Shown piece after piece: positions 34,796-47,080 of a stretch of 64,000 bases of DNA. The position numbers and the translations under genes are program-made. Under the pieces are notes generated by a model. The model saw only the letters and a list, made by a program, of their open reading frames with translations, searched no databases and was not told the origin of the DNA. Within the stretch, counting starts at the first letter, position 1; every line of letters begins with the position of its first letter. Source of the stretch: Schistocerca nitens (Eukaryota > Arthropoda > Insecta > Orthoptera > Acrididae); assembly GCF_023898315.1 (NCBI RefSeq), contig NC_064615.1, positions 1,189,746,759-1,189,810,758 on the forward strand, in the 5' to 3' direction.

Positions 34796-36070
34796 GCAGC
34801 ACTCGGCATCTCTTAGTTCCTGCGGTCAGTGTTTGGGTGTTGGCACAGCAACCTGCACTTCTTGGCGTCATCACCGAACACTTTGTGGTACCTGCAGAAA
34901 GGTTGAGCAGGGTGAGGAGGAGGTGGAGACTGCGACAGCAGGGGTAGTTTGTCCTCGTTGATTTGTTCCAGTAAATAGACCGGTGCATAAGGTGCGTGGG
35001 CGATCCTGGAGTGCTCAGACAGTGGAGAGAGTGAGCCGACACTGCCAGAAGAAGTAGGTGAGGTGACGGCGGAGCGAGCCGTGCCTCTGTCGGCTGAAGG
35101 TCAGTATGTGGGGGTGGCTGTGCTGACGAATGGTGTGGAATTAACTGGCTGATGTTGCCACAGTAGCGAATAAAACTGGTCAGTGATGTGTAGGCGGGAG
35201 CCGATGGACTCGAACGAGTGTGGTAACAGATGGATCTGTGGATCGGTAGGTAGTTTGGCAGACCACACAGCCCATAGCATGGCGTTAGGCACGGTATACT
35301 CGTTCACAAGCAATCATAGGTGGCACCACAGTTGTGAGGGTGTGTGTTCGTAGAGAATCTTGATTATTAACTCTTATGGCAAGCAGGCAAGTCGTTCCAT
35401 TATAGTCTTCTTTGCAAACTCGTATTTTGGTACAGGCGGCGGCGAAAGGAGCACATCACAAATCAAATGCGAGTGGTTGTGCAGGTGTGTCACGAGGCAG
35501 AGAAACTTTGGGTTGTCATCAGACATATGATGTAACTCAAACAGATGCTCAATGAGCGCAAAACACGATGCCGAGTTGTCCTCATATAAGGGTGGTAGCT
35601 TCAGCAGGCGGCCAGGAGGGAGTGACAAGGGTGGCTTCAGTGTCTTCTGAGGTAGCGGCTGAACTGGGGTTAAGTCAGAGGCTGGTGCGGTAGGCCCAGA
35701 TGTAAACCACGCAAGCGAATCCCTAGTAGCGAGAGCTGGCATAGTTGACTGTGTATCACGAAAACACGGCGTGGCAGGCACGGACGGTACCGTGAAACGG
35801 GCGGATGGACAGCACACGAGGTGGGCACGGAAACTGGACAATGAGTAAAGAGGGCTGGAAACGACCCGCTTCTGGTACAGGGCGAGAGACCGGCACAAGA
35901 GACGCAGGCGGTGCTGTGGGGATGGCCAGCGGTTGAGAGACCGGAGTGACCGGAAACGGGGACCCCCGCGAGTGAGGGGGCGGGGGCAGGGGGGTTGAGA
36001 ATGCTACCACTATCTGATGCATCACATGCCTGTAGTGCATGTGGCGGGCCACTGAGGTGAGGTAAGGGGT
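34795..36070 (-). pseudogene. retroelement gag (minus)
   Basis: A 174-codon minus frame includes LKLPPLYEDNSASCFALIEH, LFELHHMSDDNPKFLCLVTH and KYEFAKKTIMERLACLP, the capsid-like core of a Gypsy-group gag. A following frame has MLWAVWSAKLPTDPQIHLLP and SRLHITDQFYSLL. Near 34880, before the protease, a CR-YHKVFGDDAKKC-like segment resembles the nucleocapsid end. Pro-rich frames upstream (35670-36074) are in the place of the gag N-terminus. Frame changes and stops show it is dead. Confidence 0.7.
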
Positions 36071-36571
36071 CCATACTATGTTAAATACTGAATTGTGCAT
36101 GTAAATTAGACACAACTGGAACACCACATGTGCGGAACGGATCCAGCGCGGTTTGTAGTAATTGCGGCATTGCACACAGCCCATCAGTATCTGATGTAGC
36201 ATGCCGATGGGTGGCTAAACATGTGTTCGAATGGAGATCACTTTGTTCTTGAAACACTTGATTTGAAGAGACACAATTCGAAATACTGTTCAGTTTAAGT
36301 TTCACTGTCAGATGGGCATAATCTGGTGACGCGAAGTCTGAGTCCACTGTTCGCTCTAACAACGTAGTTGTCGACCGTTGAAAAATAATGAGGTTAGCAC
36401 ACGGCATCGGTTGAGGACATGAATCACTGTGCGTAAATGATGAATACGCCGTTGGCGAAGAAATGACGAAACTCGGTGAGCGGAGTTATATTTTCACATC
36501 ATTGAATGAGGCATTGTTTGGTGTGGTCATTGCGTAGTGCATATAACCTGTTGCATAAACACCGGTGTGGG

Positions 36572-36688
36572 TACAGAATGAAGTATAATAAAGAACTGAC
36601 TAAAGTAAAGTTAAGATGGAGGCTCGACAGAGCACTTAGAGTTCACAGATATCAAGTTTCGTGGTCGATACGAACTATCGACGCCACA
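36572..36688 (-). repeat. 117-bp direct repeat, right copy (candidate 5' LTR)
   Basis: Read on the minus strand it starts TGTGGCGTCGATAG and ends CATTCTGTA. CpG sites here are TpG or CpA in the left copy. Confidence 0.7.
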
Positions 36689-37039
36689 ATACTAAAAGCC
36701 TTTTCCAAAATATATCTAGAACAGATAGTTTCGGAGCACACTAAGGAAGGCAAAAAAATTAACACGCATCTCTGAGAAAGTCCGTACTGAAACTGGCATC
36801 GGGGGCCGTGACGCAGTTGTGTCAAACTAACACATAAGATTTGGTATGTAGTACATTTTCAACTGAAACATGTGATTAATTAATTTAAAGAGATCTGCTT
36901 CACTTTTACTGATTATTTATTCTAACCACAACAGTTTCAGGATTTTAAAAGTTCATCTCCAAGCATATAAAACTGTAACATATAAAGGACAGAAGAGAAG
37001 AAAAATAATGCAAAATATCTGTAAAATCCAGAAGAGCAG
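36689..37039. other. unassigned sequence
   Basis: AT-rich, no recognised domain; it lies between the gag element and the repeat array. Confidence 0.45.
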
Positions 37040-39240
37040 ACTATTAAAACAAGGTGACTCATTTATTACATTTGCTACCGCATAATGTGCAGTCGGGTCA
37101 GTCAGTGCAAGGGTTCCAAATCACTTGATCATAGGTGGATCAAGAAAAAAGGACAGGGCCTAATAATCAAACAGACCTAAAAATGTGTGCCATGTAGGCA
37201 CCAAAGGTATACAAACAAGAAGGCAATGATACATAGACTAAATGAAAGAACAAGGGATAACAGCAGTAAAAATATTGGTAAAAATTAATTGTAACATAGA
37301 CCGTGCTAAGTAAATCATCGTATGTATGTTAGATTATGGACTCGAGTGACGTAAAATAAAATACACTGACAGAAAAAAATCACTACACCAATAAATAATT
37401 AATGTAGAGTAGTGAAACTCCGGAAATAAATTTGCCGAGGTAGCTTATTTAAGTGATTCACATTGCAAAACTGCAAGTTAATGTAAGTGTGAGATAAGTT
37501 ATGGGAAATGTGACATGCTGGTACTTTAATAACCAGTGTAACTGCCAGGATGTTGAATGCAAGCATGTTAACATGCATGCATTGTGTTGTGTAGGTGCCA
37601 GATGTCAATTTGTGGAATGGAGTTCCATGCCTGTTGCACTTGTTCAGTCAATACAGGGACAATTAATGCTGTTAATTGATGTGGTGGAGTTGTTGTCCAA
37701 TGATGCCCCACACGTGCTCGATTGGAGACCGATCTGGTGATCGTACAGGCCGAGGCAACACGTCAACACTCCACACAGCATGTCGGGTGGACGAGCGCTA
37801 TCCTGTTGGCAGATACCCCCTGAAATGCAGTTCACGAATGGCAGCACAATGGGTCAAATCACCAAAATGAGGTACAAGTGTACAGTCAGGGTGCTCGGGA
37901 TAACCACGACAGTGCTCCTGCTGTCGTATGAAATCACACCCTGGACCCTGACTCCAGGTGTAGGTCCAGTGTGTCTAGCATGCAGACTGGTTGGCTGCAG
38001 GCCTTCAACTGGGCTCCTCTAGCCAACACGTGGCCATCACTGGCACTGAGGCAGAACCAGCTTTCATCAGCAAACACTATGGTCATCCACCTTGCCATTC
38101 AATGAGTTCTCACTTGACATTGAGTCTCAAATGACTGTCGTTTGGAGTCAGTGGAATGTACACTACAGGGCATCTGGCTCAGGGCTGTCATTGAAGAAAC
38201 TGGTTTGTAACAGTTCATTGTGGGACTATGGTGCCAACTGCTGCTCAAATTAGTGCTGCAGATGCAGTACAATGCACCAGATCCTTACACAGAACACAAT
38301 GACCTTCCCTCTCGGTAGTGCCACACGGCCGTCCAGAGTCCGGTCTCCTTCCAATTGTGCATTCGTGTGATCGTCCCTGTCAGCAAACACGTACAGCAGT
38401 TGCATTCCTGCAAGTCTTTCTACAATATCACAGAAGGAACGTACAACTTCTTGTAGCCCTATCTCAGTGAAGTGCTAATAATTATTGTCTCTGTCACCTC
38501 TGAGGCATTTGTGACTGACATCAAATCACCATGTCCGTGACCATTACAGTGTGTATATAAAGCTAGCTCGATTTGGATCCTCATAGTATCGCTACTAGCA
38601 CCATTCTTATGTACCTGGCATGAAATTGGAATAGACATCATCTTCCAGGTGTAGAAAAAAGCCTACCAAATTTTGTTTATGTCACGCAACTCCTTCCTAG
38701 TGTTGCACTTTTTTCAGTCAGAGTATATAAAAACCATCACAAATCTAAACTGTGATTGTAGTAGTGTAAGCAGCTAAATAAGAAACAAAAATGATCGAGC
38801 TGAGCCCCCTACATTATACAATGTAATACTGATATGAAAAAATGGGAGAAAAATCAGCTTGAGCCTCACAGACTTGTAAGAATGTTTGCTGCAATACGAA
38901 ATGAGGCCAAATGTTGAATAGAGAATTAGGCAGTAAAAGCCATGATAAAAATTAATGGTAATATAAACTCTACCAAGTGAATCATCATAAATGTAGGATA
39001 TTTTATGGGCTCAAGTGATGTAAAATGAAATATATAAAACTATAACACCCATCACAAAAATCTAAAATGTAAGTATAGCAATTTGAGGAGTCAAATAACA
39101 AATTAAGAGGATTAAGCTGAGTGCCCTTTATTAGATGAAATAGTACTAATATGGAAAGATGGTTATAGTGAAACAATGAATAAGCACATGGGAATTTAGG
39201 GAAATATGTCTGAACCTGTGACTTGTTTTAAGAAATTATA
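37040..39240. repeat. degenerate ~300-350-bp tandem units, left array
   Basis: A landmark, CTC(A/G)AGTGA(T/C)GTAAAAT, recurs near 37350 and 39010. It is followed by similar CCATCACAAA-TCTAAA and ATGAAAAAATGGGAGAAAAA-type blocks. With the inserted Tc1 (37362-38725) removed, the spacing is about 305 bases. The same landmarks occur in inverted orientation at 43061-43640. Confidence 0.65.
37362..38725 (-). mobile_element. Tc1-like transposon, minus strand
   Basis: The ends are inverted: TACACTGACAGAAAAAAA on the left and the complement TACTCTGACTGAAAAAAG on the right, with TA at each junction. The minus strand near 38070-37960 reads DESWFCLSASDGHVLARGAQ, the first catalytic Asp region of a Tc1-group transposase. 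Other blocks are too degraded to order. It interrupts one unit of the tandem array, whose sequence continues on the far side. Confidence 0.8.
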
Positions 39241-39429
39241 ATTAATCAGCAAAACTGTATGATTCAATGCTTTTGCCCATTTACTGCTTGCAGTGGGTTC
39301 TAATTGAAACTGCATAAAATTTAATCTCTTCCAATAACTTAAGGACTCGACCTTTTGCCTGTAGGTGGAAAATATTTAAGTGAAGAGATGAAAATTATTT
39401 AAGTGAAGACGTTGAAAAAATCAGCCAAC

Positions 39430-39565
39430 CAGTTGCAAAACGAAGATTTATTAGCCCTTGACCTAGGTTTCGATATTTCTAAAAATATCTTCTTCAGAAG
39501 AAGTGAGTCTTAAAAATGTATACAAGTATACAACCAGTTACAAAAATTATTTTTACAAACATAAC
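39430..39565 (+). mobile_element. Penelope-like 3' end, plus strand
   Basis: The block TATTAGCCCTTGACCTAGG through TATCTTCTTCAGAAG to CAACCAGTTACAAAAATTAT is the inverted counterpart of 42650-42775. The Penelope-type GAAGAAGATAT hairpin signature is present. No coding part is readable to its left. Confidence 0.7.
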
Positions 39566-40608
39566 AACATATTGATAGAAAAATATTTGAGAGGTAAGCG
39601 TATTCACTTGTTGCATCATATGATGGTACATTAGAATAGCTGTAGCTGAGCAGCTCTTTAACACATAAACTGACAAAAACAAGAATTATCCAAAGTCATG
39701 GCTTCAAATAGCAGCCAGATTACATTTACCGTACTTAAGAATGAATGCTCACTGGTAAAAGACCACAGGTAACTCCTGCCAACATAAAATTACAACAGGA
39801 GTCACAGGAATAAATATTTCCATACATTAAGTGTACATTATGTCAGAGACAGAAGCCAACTGTTATGAATATACAGGCCCAAGCGACCAGGAAAAATTGG
39901 GCTGCAGAGGGTGCTAAATGCATGCGCATAAGAACTGTGGTTTGCTTGTGTTAAATAAATAGTTAAAGCAAGCATGAAAGTTTCTCTACGATGCTACTAA
40001 AAATGTAATAGGGCAACCGGTTGAGCTATTAAAGCCAGATGTAAGTAGCACCTTTTGGGTAAGAAACAGGGAATGTGCATAATTGCTGAACATTTAATTA
40101 TTTCACACCATGCACTGAGGGAATTAGATGAAATCATAATTTTACATACAGAAATAAAAGGCTGGAAACTGGATTTATTAGAAGAACTTTAAATTTATCA
40201 ACATCTTGCTTAGAAAGACGGTAACATTTTGAACTTGCAAGTAAGCACTTCCTTGACAGATTTAAACTACTGCTCACAGTCACATAATATGTGTTTACCA
40301 ATCTCCACTAATATCAGAGAATGTGCGGTCCTCCTGAAAATATTGTTTCTCTACTGTTAAACTACCGATGTTTCATATCACCAAGTTTCATTTTCCGTGG
40401 CCTTATCAACACAATTCTACAGCTGATATTCCGAAAATGGTATTAGTACAGCTAGACAGAAGGATCTCATTTTTATGTTGAGATGTAGCTTTATCCATTT
40501 TATTCTGTCCTCCATCCTTTTTGTAAACAGAAGTAAATTTTTGTAACAGTTATCGTCTGCAGTATAACTTTGCTACATACACATTTTATGGATAATTTTA
40601 TATTTAAT
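39566..40608. other. unassigned sequence
   Basis: It lies between the left Penelope end and the RTE tail. No coding motifs. AT-rich with a GTT run at its right edge that belongs to the RTE tail. Confidence 0.45.
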
Positions 40609-42327
40609 GTTGTTGTTGTTGTTGTTGTTATTGTTGTTGTGGTCTTCAGTCCAGAGACTGGTTTGATGCAGCTCTCCATGCTACTCTATCCTGTGCAAGT
40701 TTCTTCATCTCCCCGTACCTACTGCAACCTACATCCTTCTGAATCTGTTCAGTGTATTCATCTCTTGGTCTCCCTCTACGATTTTTACCCTTCACGCTGC
40801 CCTCCAATGCTAAATTTGTGATCCCTTGATGCCTCAGAACATGTCCTACCAACCGGTCCCTTCTTCTCATCAAGTTGTGCCACAAACTCCTCTTCTTCCC
40901 TATTCTATTCAATACTTCCTCATTAGTTATGTGGTCTACCCATCTAATCTTCAGCATTCTTGTGTAGCACCACATTTCGAAAGCTTCTATTCTCTTCTTG
41001 TCCAAACTATTTATCGTCCACGTTTCACTTCCATACATGGCTACACTCCATACAAATACTTTCAGAAAGGACTTCTTGATGCTTAAATATATACTAGATG
41101 TTAACAAATTTCTCTTCTTCAGAAACGATTTCCTTGCCATTGCTAGTCTACATTTTATATCCTCTTTGCTTTGACCATCATCAGTATTTTGCTCCCCAAA
41201 TAGCAAAACTCCTTTTCTACTTTAAGTGTCCCATTTCCTAATTTAATTCCCTCAGCATCTCCCGACTTAATTCGACTACATTCCATTATTCTCGTTTTGC
41301 TTTTGTTTATGTTCATCTTATATCCTCCTTTCAAGACACTGTCCATTCCATTCAACTGCTGTTCCAAGTCCTTTGCTCTCTCTGATAGAATTACAATGTC
41401 ATTTCTTCTCCATGGATTTTAATTCCTACTCCAAATTTTTCTTTTGTTTCCTTTACTCCTTGCTCAATATACAGATTGAATAACATTGGGGAGGGGCTAC
41501 AACCGTGTCTCACTCCCTTCCCAACCACTGCTTCCCTTTCACGCCCCTCAACTCTTATAACTGCCATCTGGTTTCTGTACAAATTGTAAATAGCCTTTCG
41601 CTCCCTGTATGTTACCCTTGCCACCTTCAGAATTTGAAAGAGAATATTCCAGTCAACATTGTCAAAAGCTTTCTCTAAGTCTACAAATGATAGAAACTTA
41701 GGTTTGCCTTTCCTTAATGTATTTTCTAAGATAAGCCATAGGGTCTGTATTGCCTCACGTGTTCCAACATTTCTACAGAATCCCGAGGTTGGCTTCTACC
41801 AGTTTTTCCATTCGCCTGTAAAGAATTCGTGTTAGTATTTTGCAGCCATGATTTATTAAACTGATAGTTTGCTAATTTTCATATCTGTCAACACCTGCTT
41901 TGTTTGGGATTGGAATTATTATATTCTTCTTGAAGTCTGAGGGTATTTCGCCTGTCTCATACATCTTGCTCACCAGATGGTAGAGTTTTGTCATGGTTGG
42001 CTCTCCCAAGGCTATCAGTAGTTCTAATGGAATGTTGTCTGTTCCCAGGGCCTTGTTTCGACTTAGGTCTGTCAGTGCTCTGTCAAAGTCTTCACGCAGT
42101 ATTATATCTCCCATTTCATCTTCATCTACATCCTCTTCCATTTCCATAATACTGTCCTCAAGAACATCGCCCTTGTATAGACCCTCTATTTACTCCTACC
42201 ACTTTTCTGCTTTCCCTTCTTTGGTTAGAACTGGGTTTCCATCTGAGCTCTTGATATTCATACAAGTGGTTCTCTTTTCTCCAAAGGTCTCTTTAATTTT
42301 CCTGCAGGCAGTATCTATCTTACCACC
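40609..42327 (-). mobile_element. 5'-truncated RTE copy, minus strand
   Basis: The tail is (GTT)n at 40609-40640 on the plus strand. The body covers the RTE RT and C-terminus and ends in the connector region before the RT. Minus frames show SVAMYGSETWTINSLDKKRI, VGHVLRHQGITNLALEGSVK, KGVRHGCSPSPMLFNLYIEQ and SRNKALGTDNIPLELL. A deletion near 41400 removes part of the motif C region. No clear target-site duplication. Confidence 0.9.
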
Positions 42328-42649
42328 TCTAAAATTATTGCATTTATTAGTGACCTTCTATACGAGATTGTCATATTGCTTTAATGTAAAATTATGCTAC
42401 TTAACACCAGCAAGATGCTGTGCTTACGCGCATATATATAGTGCCCACTGCTTTCCCATTTTCCTTTTTGCTTAAGCTTCCATAGTGGTAAACAAAAGTT
42501 TTTTCTGTTTCCTTTATCTCTTTAGTGTCATTGTTTAGCTTTTATGTGATCTGCTTTCGCCATGCATTTGTAACTATGATCTTTTGCAAATAGATCTCTA
42601 TCTTCTGCATGCTGAACCTCACAAATGTTTTCCTTTTAATATTTTGTTA
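42328..42649. other. unassigned sequence
   Basis: No recognised motif; T-rich. Confidence 0.45.
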
Positions 42650-43060
42650 CATTCGTAAAAATAATTTTTGTAACTGGTTATGTACATTTTTAGGACCCAC
42701 ACCTTCTGAAGAAGATATTTTTAGAACTATTGAAGCCTAGGGTCAAGGGCTAATAAACTGTGACTTGGTAACACAGATCTTGAATTACCTAATTTCTGGA
42801 GTTCTTCGAACTGAATTGCAAAAGTACATCCTATTTGTCCAACAAAAAGGCATTGGCAATCATTACAGTTAATCTGAAGAACACCTGTCAGTACATCTGG
42901 TTTGCGGTCACAGGTTTCATGTTGTCCAAACTGTAGGCCCACTTGGTTTTTTCCATAAAACACAGGAATTATAATGGACTTTTGTAACCATTTGCCAACT
43001 TTTTCAGAAATAATTCCTGTGTATGGTATTTTGCAATATATGGTGCATAATTACATTATT
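42650..43060 (-). pseudogene. Penelope-like GIY-YIG end, minus strand
   Basis: On the minus strand, PYTGIISEKVGKWLQKS is followed by HETCDRKPDVLTGVLQINC and NDCQCLFVGQIGCTFAIQFE. This is the zinc-linker and GIY-YIG region: GIY reads GVL and YIG reads FVG, and the Arg position reads Cys. A stretch matching 39430-39565 in reverse follows, ending the element. Only the C-terminal part remains. Confidence 0.75.
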
Positions 43061-43640
43061 GAGTTTTATGATGGGCATTTATATTTTTACATATTTCATT
43101 TTATGCCCTAGATTCACTTGTTATAGTTTATATTATCACTACTTTTTTATCACAGCTTTTGCTGTCTAATTCTCTGTTCACTCATTTGGCCTATGTACCA
43201 TTGCCTAGTTGTCTATTATGACACACATGTACACAAGTCTGTGAGGTTCAAGCTTATTTTTCTCCCATTAGTTTACTTATTTCACCTGTCAGGCGCCTTT
43301 CCATATCATTATTGCTTTGTATAATGCAGGGTTCTCAGACTGGTAATTCAGATTGATTCTTATTTCACTGCTTATATTACTACACTCACATTTTAGATTT
43401 GTGATGGATTTTATATATTTTATTTTACATCACTTGAGCTCATAATGTATCATACATATGACAAATTACTTTGCATGATCTATGTTACCGTTAATTTATA
43501 CCATTGTGTTTACTGTTTCTACCCCTTGTTTATTCATCTAGCCTATGTACCTTTGTCTTGTTGCCTAAAACATAAGATGCTGTTGCATGTTTGGGAGTTA
43601 TTTAGCCTCACATCATATCACAGCTCATTTATATTTATCA
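43061..43640. repeat. degenerate ~330-bp units, right array (inverted)
   Basis: Complementary to the left array: the landmark complement TTACATCACTTGAGCTCAT occurs near 43427-43445, with a diverged match near 43105. The order array then Penelope end is the same in both arms when each is read toward the centre. Confidence 0.6.
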
Positions 43641-44960
43641 TGTTTTTAAATGAAGTATTGTAAGCACCCGGGCCAGTCAGTCCAGATTTTGCAATCTTCG
43701 CTAATAACGACATCATATTTACTTGCCTCTACTCCATTGGCACCTGTGCTGGACCGTGCCTCCAGACCTCCGGCATGACCCTCCACTTTGTCTTGGTTGG
43801 AATTCATACCGTGTGGCTGCCCGACGGTGGACACTGTGAGTATAGTTTTTTTCTCGGTTTCTGATTTGTTCATCCTACTCACCTGGATGTTAGATTTTTA
43901 GGTCAGTTTGATTATTACGCTCTGTCCTTTTCCTAGTTCCATGTTAGATGCAGTGATTTGGAGCCCTTGCACCATCTGGTGCATCCACATTGTGCATTAC
44001 CAAATACAATAAGTGAGTCATCTTGTTTCAGTAGTCTGTTCTTCTGGATTTTAGAGATACACTACACTATAATTCTTCCCTCCTCTCCTTTGTATGTTAC
44101 TGTTCCCTACACCTGAAAATGGGATTTTAAAAACCCACAAGCTATTGTTGTTGGAATAAATAACTGGTACAACTAAAGAAGATCTTCTTAAATTAATTAA
44201 ATGTAAAATTTACATGTTCAGCAATGTAGATGCAGAGGTAGTAGTGTCATAACTCAGTGAGGAACTTAAAACTTTCAGCTCTGCGCTGGTCTGTGTAGAA
44301 GAACTGTGGCTGGCATTTAAAAGAATAGCTGACCATGCATTAGACGGAAATACACTGAATGAACTGTTCGTGAGGGAAGGGATTGTCCGTAATATATAAT
44401 CTCTTTTGAGAAATTTCTGGTGCACAATAGGTATAAAACAAAATATAAGGCTGGATATAAGGAATCTATACATGAAACACATTTCACAATGCACAAAGTC
44501 TTCAATGAATTTCATACCAGAATCTTATCAACACTCACAAAATACAAAGAAATTCTAGTGACACATAAAGGCTGTCAGTGGCATGAAATATGATGTCCAG
44601 GCACTCATTCATGACACAGGAATTGAAACTGGGGGTAGCAAAGCAAAAGTAAGAATGCTACAACCCATTTCTTTGCAAAGAGAAATCCAGAAGTACTGAC
44701 AGTGCAGGCTTTCACAGCTGGTATCCACATTTTTGGTGAACTTTGTTTTACAAGCATTAGGCTGTCGTCCAAGGCATCTTTCTCTGCCTAATGTTTTTTT
44801 TCTGATGCTGGAGGCATCATAAGAGAAACAGTTCAGGTTGCTGAGTTTGTTTGAGATTGTAATGGCATTGTGAGTTGTTATTTCCTCTGATGGTGTCTCC
44901 AGCATTGGAAGACAAAACACTAGGCAGAGAAATATCCACCAGACCAGGCCTAATGACCAT
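43641..44960. other. unassigned sequence, possibly LINE 5' part
   Basis: A plus frame near 44260-44380 reads VEELWLAFKRIADHALDG, and a minus frame near 44620-44920 is open for 103 codons. Neither matches a family I can name. The following RT suggests that part of this is the upstream region of a CR1-like LINE. Confidence 0.35.
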
Positions 44961-44964
44961 AAAG

Positions 44965-45650
44965 CAAATATAGCCGAAATCCAGGAGTAATGCCTGGGTC
45001 CAGTTCTTGGACCACTGCAAATGTGACATAGACATTATTGTCAGTGATGCTGAGAAATAGCTAAAAATGACAAAGCTCTATGGCCTGACAGAATATCTAC
45101 CAAATTCTATTTTGAATTTGTGGCTGATTTAGTCTCTCTTTCAATCGTAATATAGCACAGATCCCTCAAACAAAAAACTGCCAAGTAGCTGGAAGAAAGC
45201 ACGGGTTACAAGCATCTACAACAAGTGATCCAAAAACCTGCCGCCAAATATCTTTCATGTACATTTGTTGCAGAATCTCGGATCATATTCTGAGCTGCAA
45301 CATAATGAGATACCTCGAACAGAGTGACATTCTCAATGCTGACAAGTATTTAGGCTGGAAACATCGGCTGTGCAGAAATCGACTCACTTTTTTGTCACAC
45401 GATATTCCAAAAGCCACAGATCGAGGTAATTATGTAGATGAACTACTTCTTTGTTTTAGAAAAGAATTTGGCTCAGAAACCTCACCAACAGTTGAACAGC
45501 CGGTAGGGAGGATGCAGTACATTACCTCGGACAGAGAGCCATTGGTGCATATACCTCATAAGTGTGCACAGTAAGTGTTTTGTGCCCTTACTGTTTATGT
45601 TGTATATTAATGACCTGGCTGGTGCAGACAATATAAAACCAAAAAACAGA
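44965..45650 (+). pseudogene. RT fragment of a CR1-like LINE
   Basis: Plus-strand frames read PSSWKKARVTSIY, then CCRISDHILSCNIMRYLEQS and DILNADKYLGWKHRLCRNR, the fingers region of a CR1-group RT. After a gap comes SVLCPLTVYVVY with VYINDLAGADN, the motif B to INDL segment. Frames shift between blocks. The palindromic MITE follows directly, and a short CR1-like 3' end resumes at about 46075. Confidence 0.7.
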
Positions 45651-45654
45651 AATC

Positions 45655-45784
45655 TCACATGGAATAACAACAATATGAAACAGAGTAGGCTGCTGCTCAC
45701 GACACACAAGGAGCACAGAGAGGCAAACAGGCACATTTAGAAGTAAACTACAGTATTACACAGAGTTCTTCTTCAGAAACAGAT

Positions 45785-45857
<73 letters not shown>

Positions 45858-46070
45858 TGTATGGTCACTGCTGTCATCTCCGGGTGCTGAGACCAATCTG
45901 TGGTGAATTACCCATCAGCTAGTCCCTATATCCCTACAGGCATACAACAGCATCTTCTTTCAGCCTTATCCTGCTATCCCTCCCCTCCCCTGCCACCCCA
46001 CACCTATTCTGCATACCCACTATTCACTCCAGCTGAGACTGCTACAGAGCTCACAAAAACAAGATCAGAC
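45655..46070. mobile_element. MITE-family fragment, copy 4 (left part)
   Basis: It begins GGAATAACAACAATATGAAAC and TGCTGCTCAC as in other left ends. A long AC run and a C-rich centre follow; a matching right end is not visible. Confidence 0.55.
45787..45855. repeat. (AC)n microsatellite
   Basis: About 34 AC units within the MITE-family fragment. Confidence 0.98.
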
Positions 46071-46074
46071 TAAT

Positions 46075-46235
46075 TACAGCACACTCAGAGGCATTTAAGC
46101 AAACATTCTTCCAGCACTCCATAGGCGAATAGAATGGTAAGAAGCCCTGTGAGGTGATGTGATGGTTAAGTACCTTCTGCCATGCACTTCATAATGTTTT
46201 GTAGGGTACAGATGTAAATGTGGTAGATTTTTAGC
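46075..46235 (+). mobile_element. CR1-like LINE 3' end
   Basis: A short C-terminal segment is followed by GGGTACAGATGTAAATGT, a degenerate form of the TAGATG tail used by the CR1-like copies here. It may be the other side of the RT fragment interrupted by the MITE. Confidence 0.55.
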
Positions 46236-46647
46236 TATTTATAAAATGCTTATACGGGATACAAAATGCTTATATGAGATATAAAATGATTACATCGATT
46301 ATAGCATGCACACAGCCATGAAAGAAGACAGTCTTTCCACATTCTGGAGTAGGGAGAACACTCCATATGAACTGTGATATAAATAGTACTATCACCCTGT
46401 GACAGTACAAAAATTGGATGAGACAAACACATCTTAAGGACTAGCACTTACTATGTCACAGTGAGTGTGGCTCGATACGATACACTGACATTTAGTTGCA
46501 GTACAAGAATAGTCCTTATTGTGGTGCTACACATGTTTTGTAGGCTCCCAGGTGTTACAGAAGTGACTGCGTACAAGCCACGGAGTGTGGTTTTAGGTCA
46601 CTGTCAAATTACACCCAGAATTCCTCCTAATAATAAGTAATATAACT
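46236..46647. other. unassigned sequence
   Basis: It starts with three degenerate copies of an ATAAAATGCTTATA-like 20-mer near 46230-46290. Nothing else recognised. Confidence 0.45.
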
Positions 46648-47080
46648 GGGTAGATAAAAAAATCTATTCGCCAAGCAGCAGCAGTAGGAAACGTACAAAA
46701 GTTAAGGAAATGTGTGAACTTTCAAAGCCAGTGGCTCCTTCTTGTAGCAGAAGGATTGAAGGGGAAGGAAGATGGATGAAGAAAAGGACCGGGAAGGTTC
46801 AGGAAATGGGAAGAGCTATGGAAAAGTCGTCCAGAACTCTGGCTCAGACGAGACTTACCAGATGGAATGGGAACCACTGACCAGGTTCTGGGTGACTTTT
46901 CTATGATTCTCCTCATTTCTTAAACCTCGCCTGTCTTTTTCCCTCATCCTTCGTCTTCAACCGTTCTGTAAGAACATGGAGCCATTTGCTCTGAAAGCTT
47001 GCACATTCCCTTAACTTTTGCACATGTTTGCTCTTGCTGCTGCTCAGTGAGTAGATTTTTTTTATCTATCCAATTATATT
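46648..47080. mobile_element. palindromic MITE, copy 5
   Basis: Arms of about 90 bp: the left carries AGATAAAAAAATCTATTCGC and CAAAAGTTAAGGAAATGTG. The right carries the complements, CACATTCCCTTAACTTTTG and AGTGAGTAGATTTTTTTTAT. The centre is purine-rich on one side. Confidence 0.75.

Larger units (their letters stand above)
33537..36688 (-). mobile_element. gag-protease LTR retroelement between 117-bp direct repeats
   Basis: A GC-rich block with retroelement gag and protease remains on the minus strand. It is flanked by two direct 117-bp repeats (33537-33653 and 36572-36688) that could be short LTRs. No RT, RNase H or integrase is readable, so the element is internally deleted or was always defective. 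It resembles Gypsy-group gag by motif. Confidence 0.6.

Noticed and set aside
33640-36407. Group of overlapping Pro-rich minus frames as a host gene
   Set aside because: The order gag capsid core then protease, the flanking direct repeats and the frame changes fit a retroelement; no splice-flanked exons.
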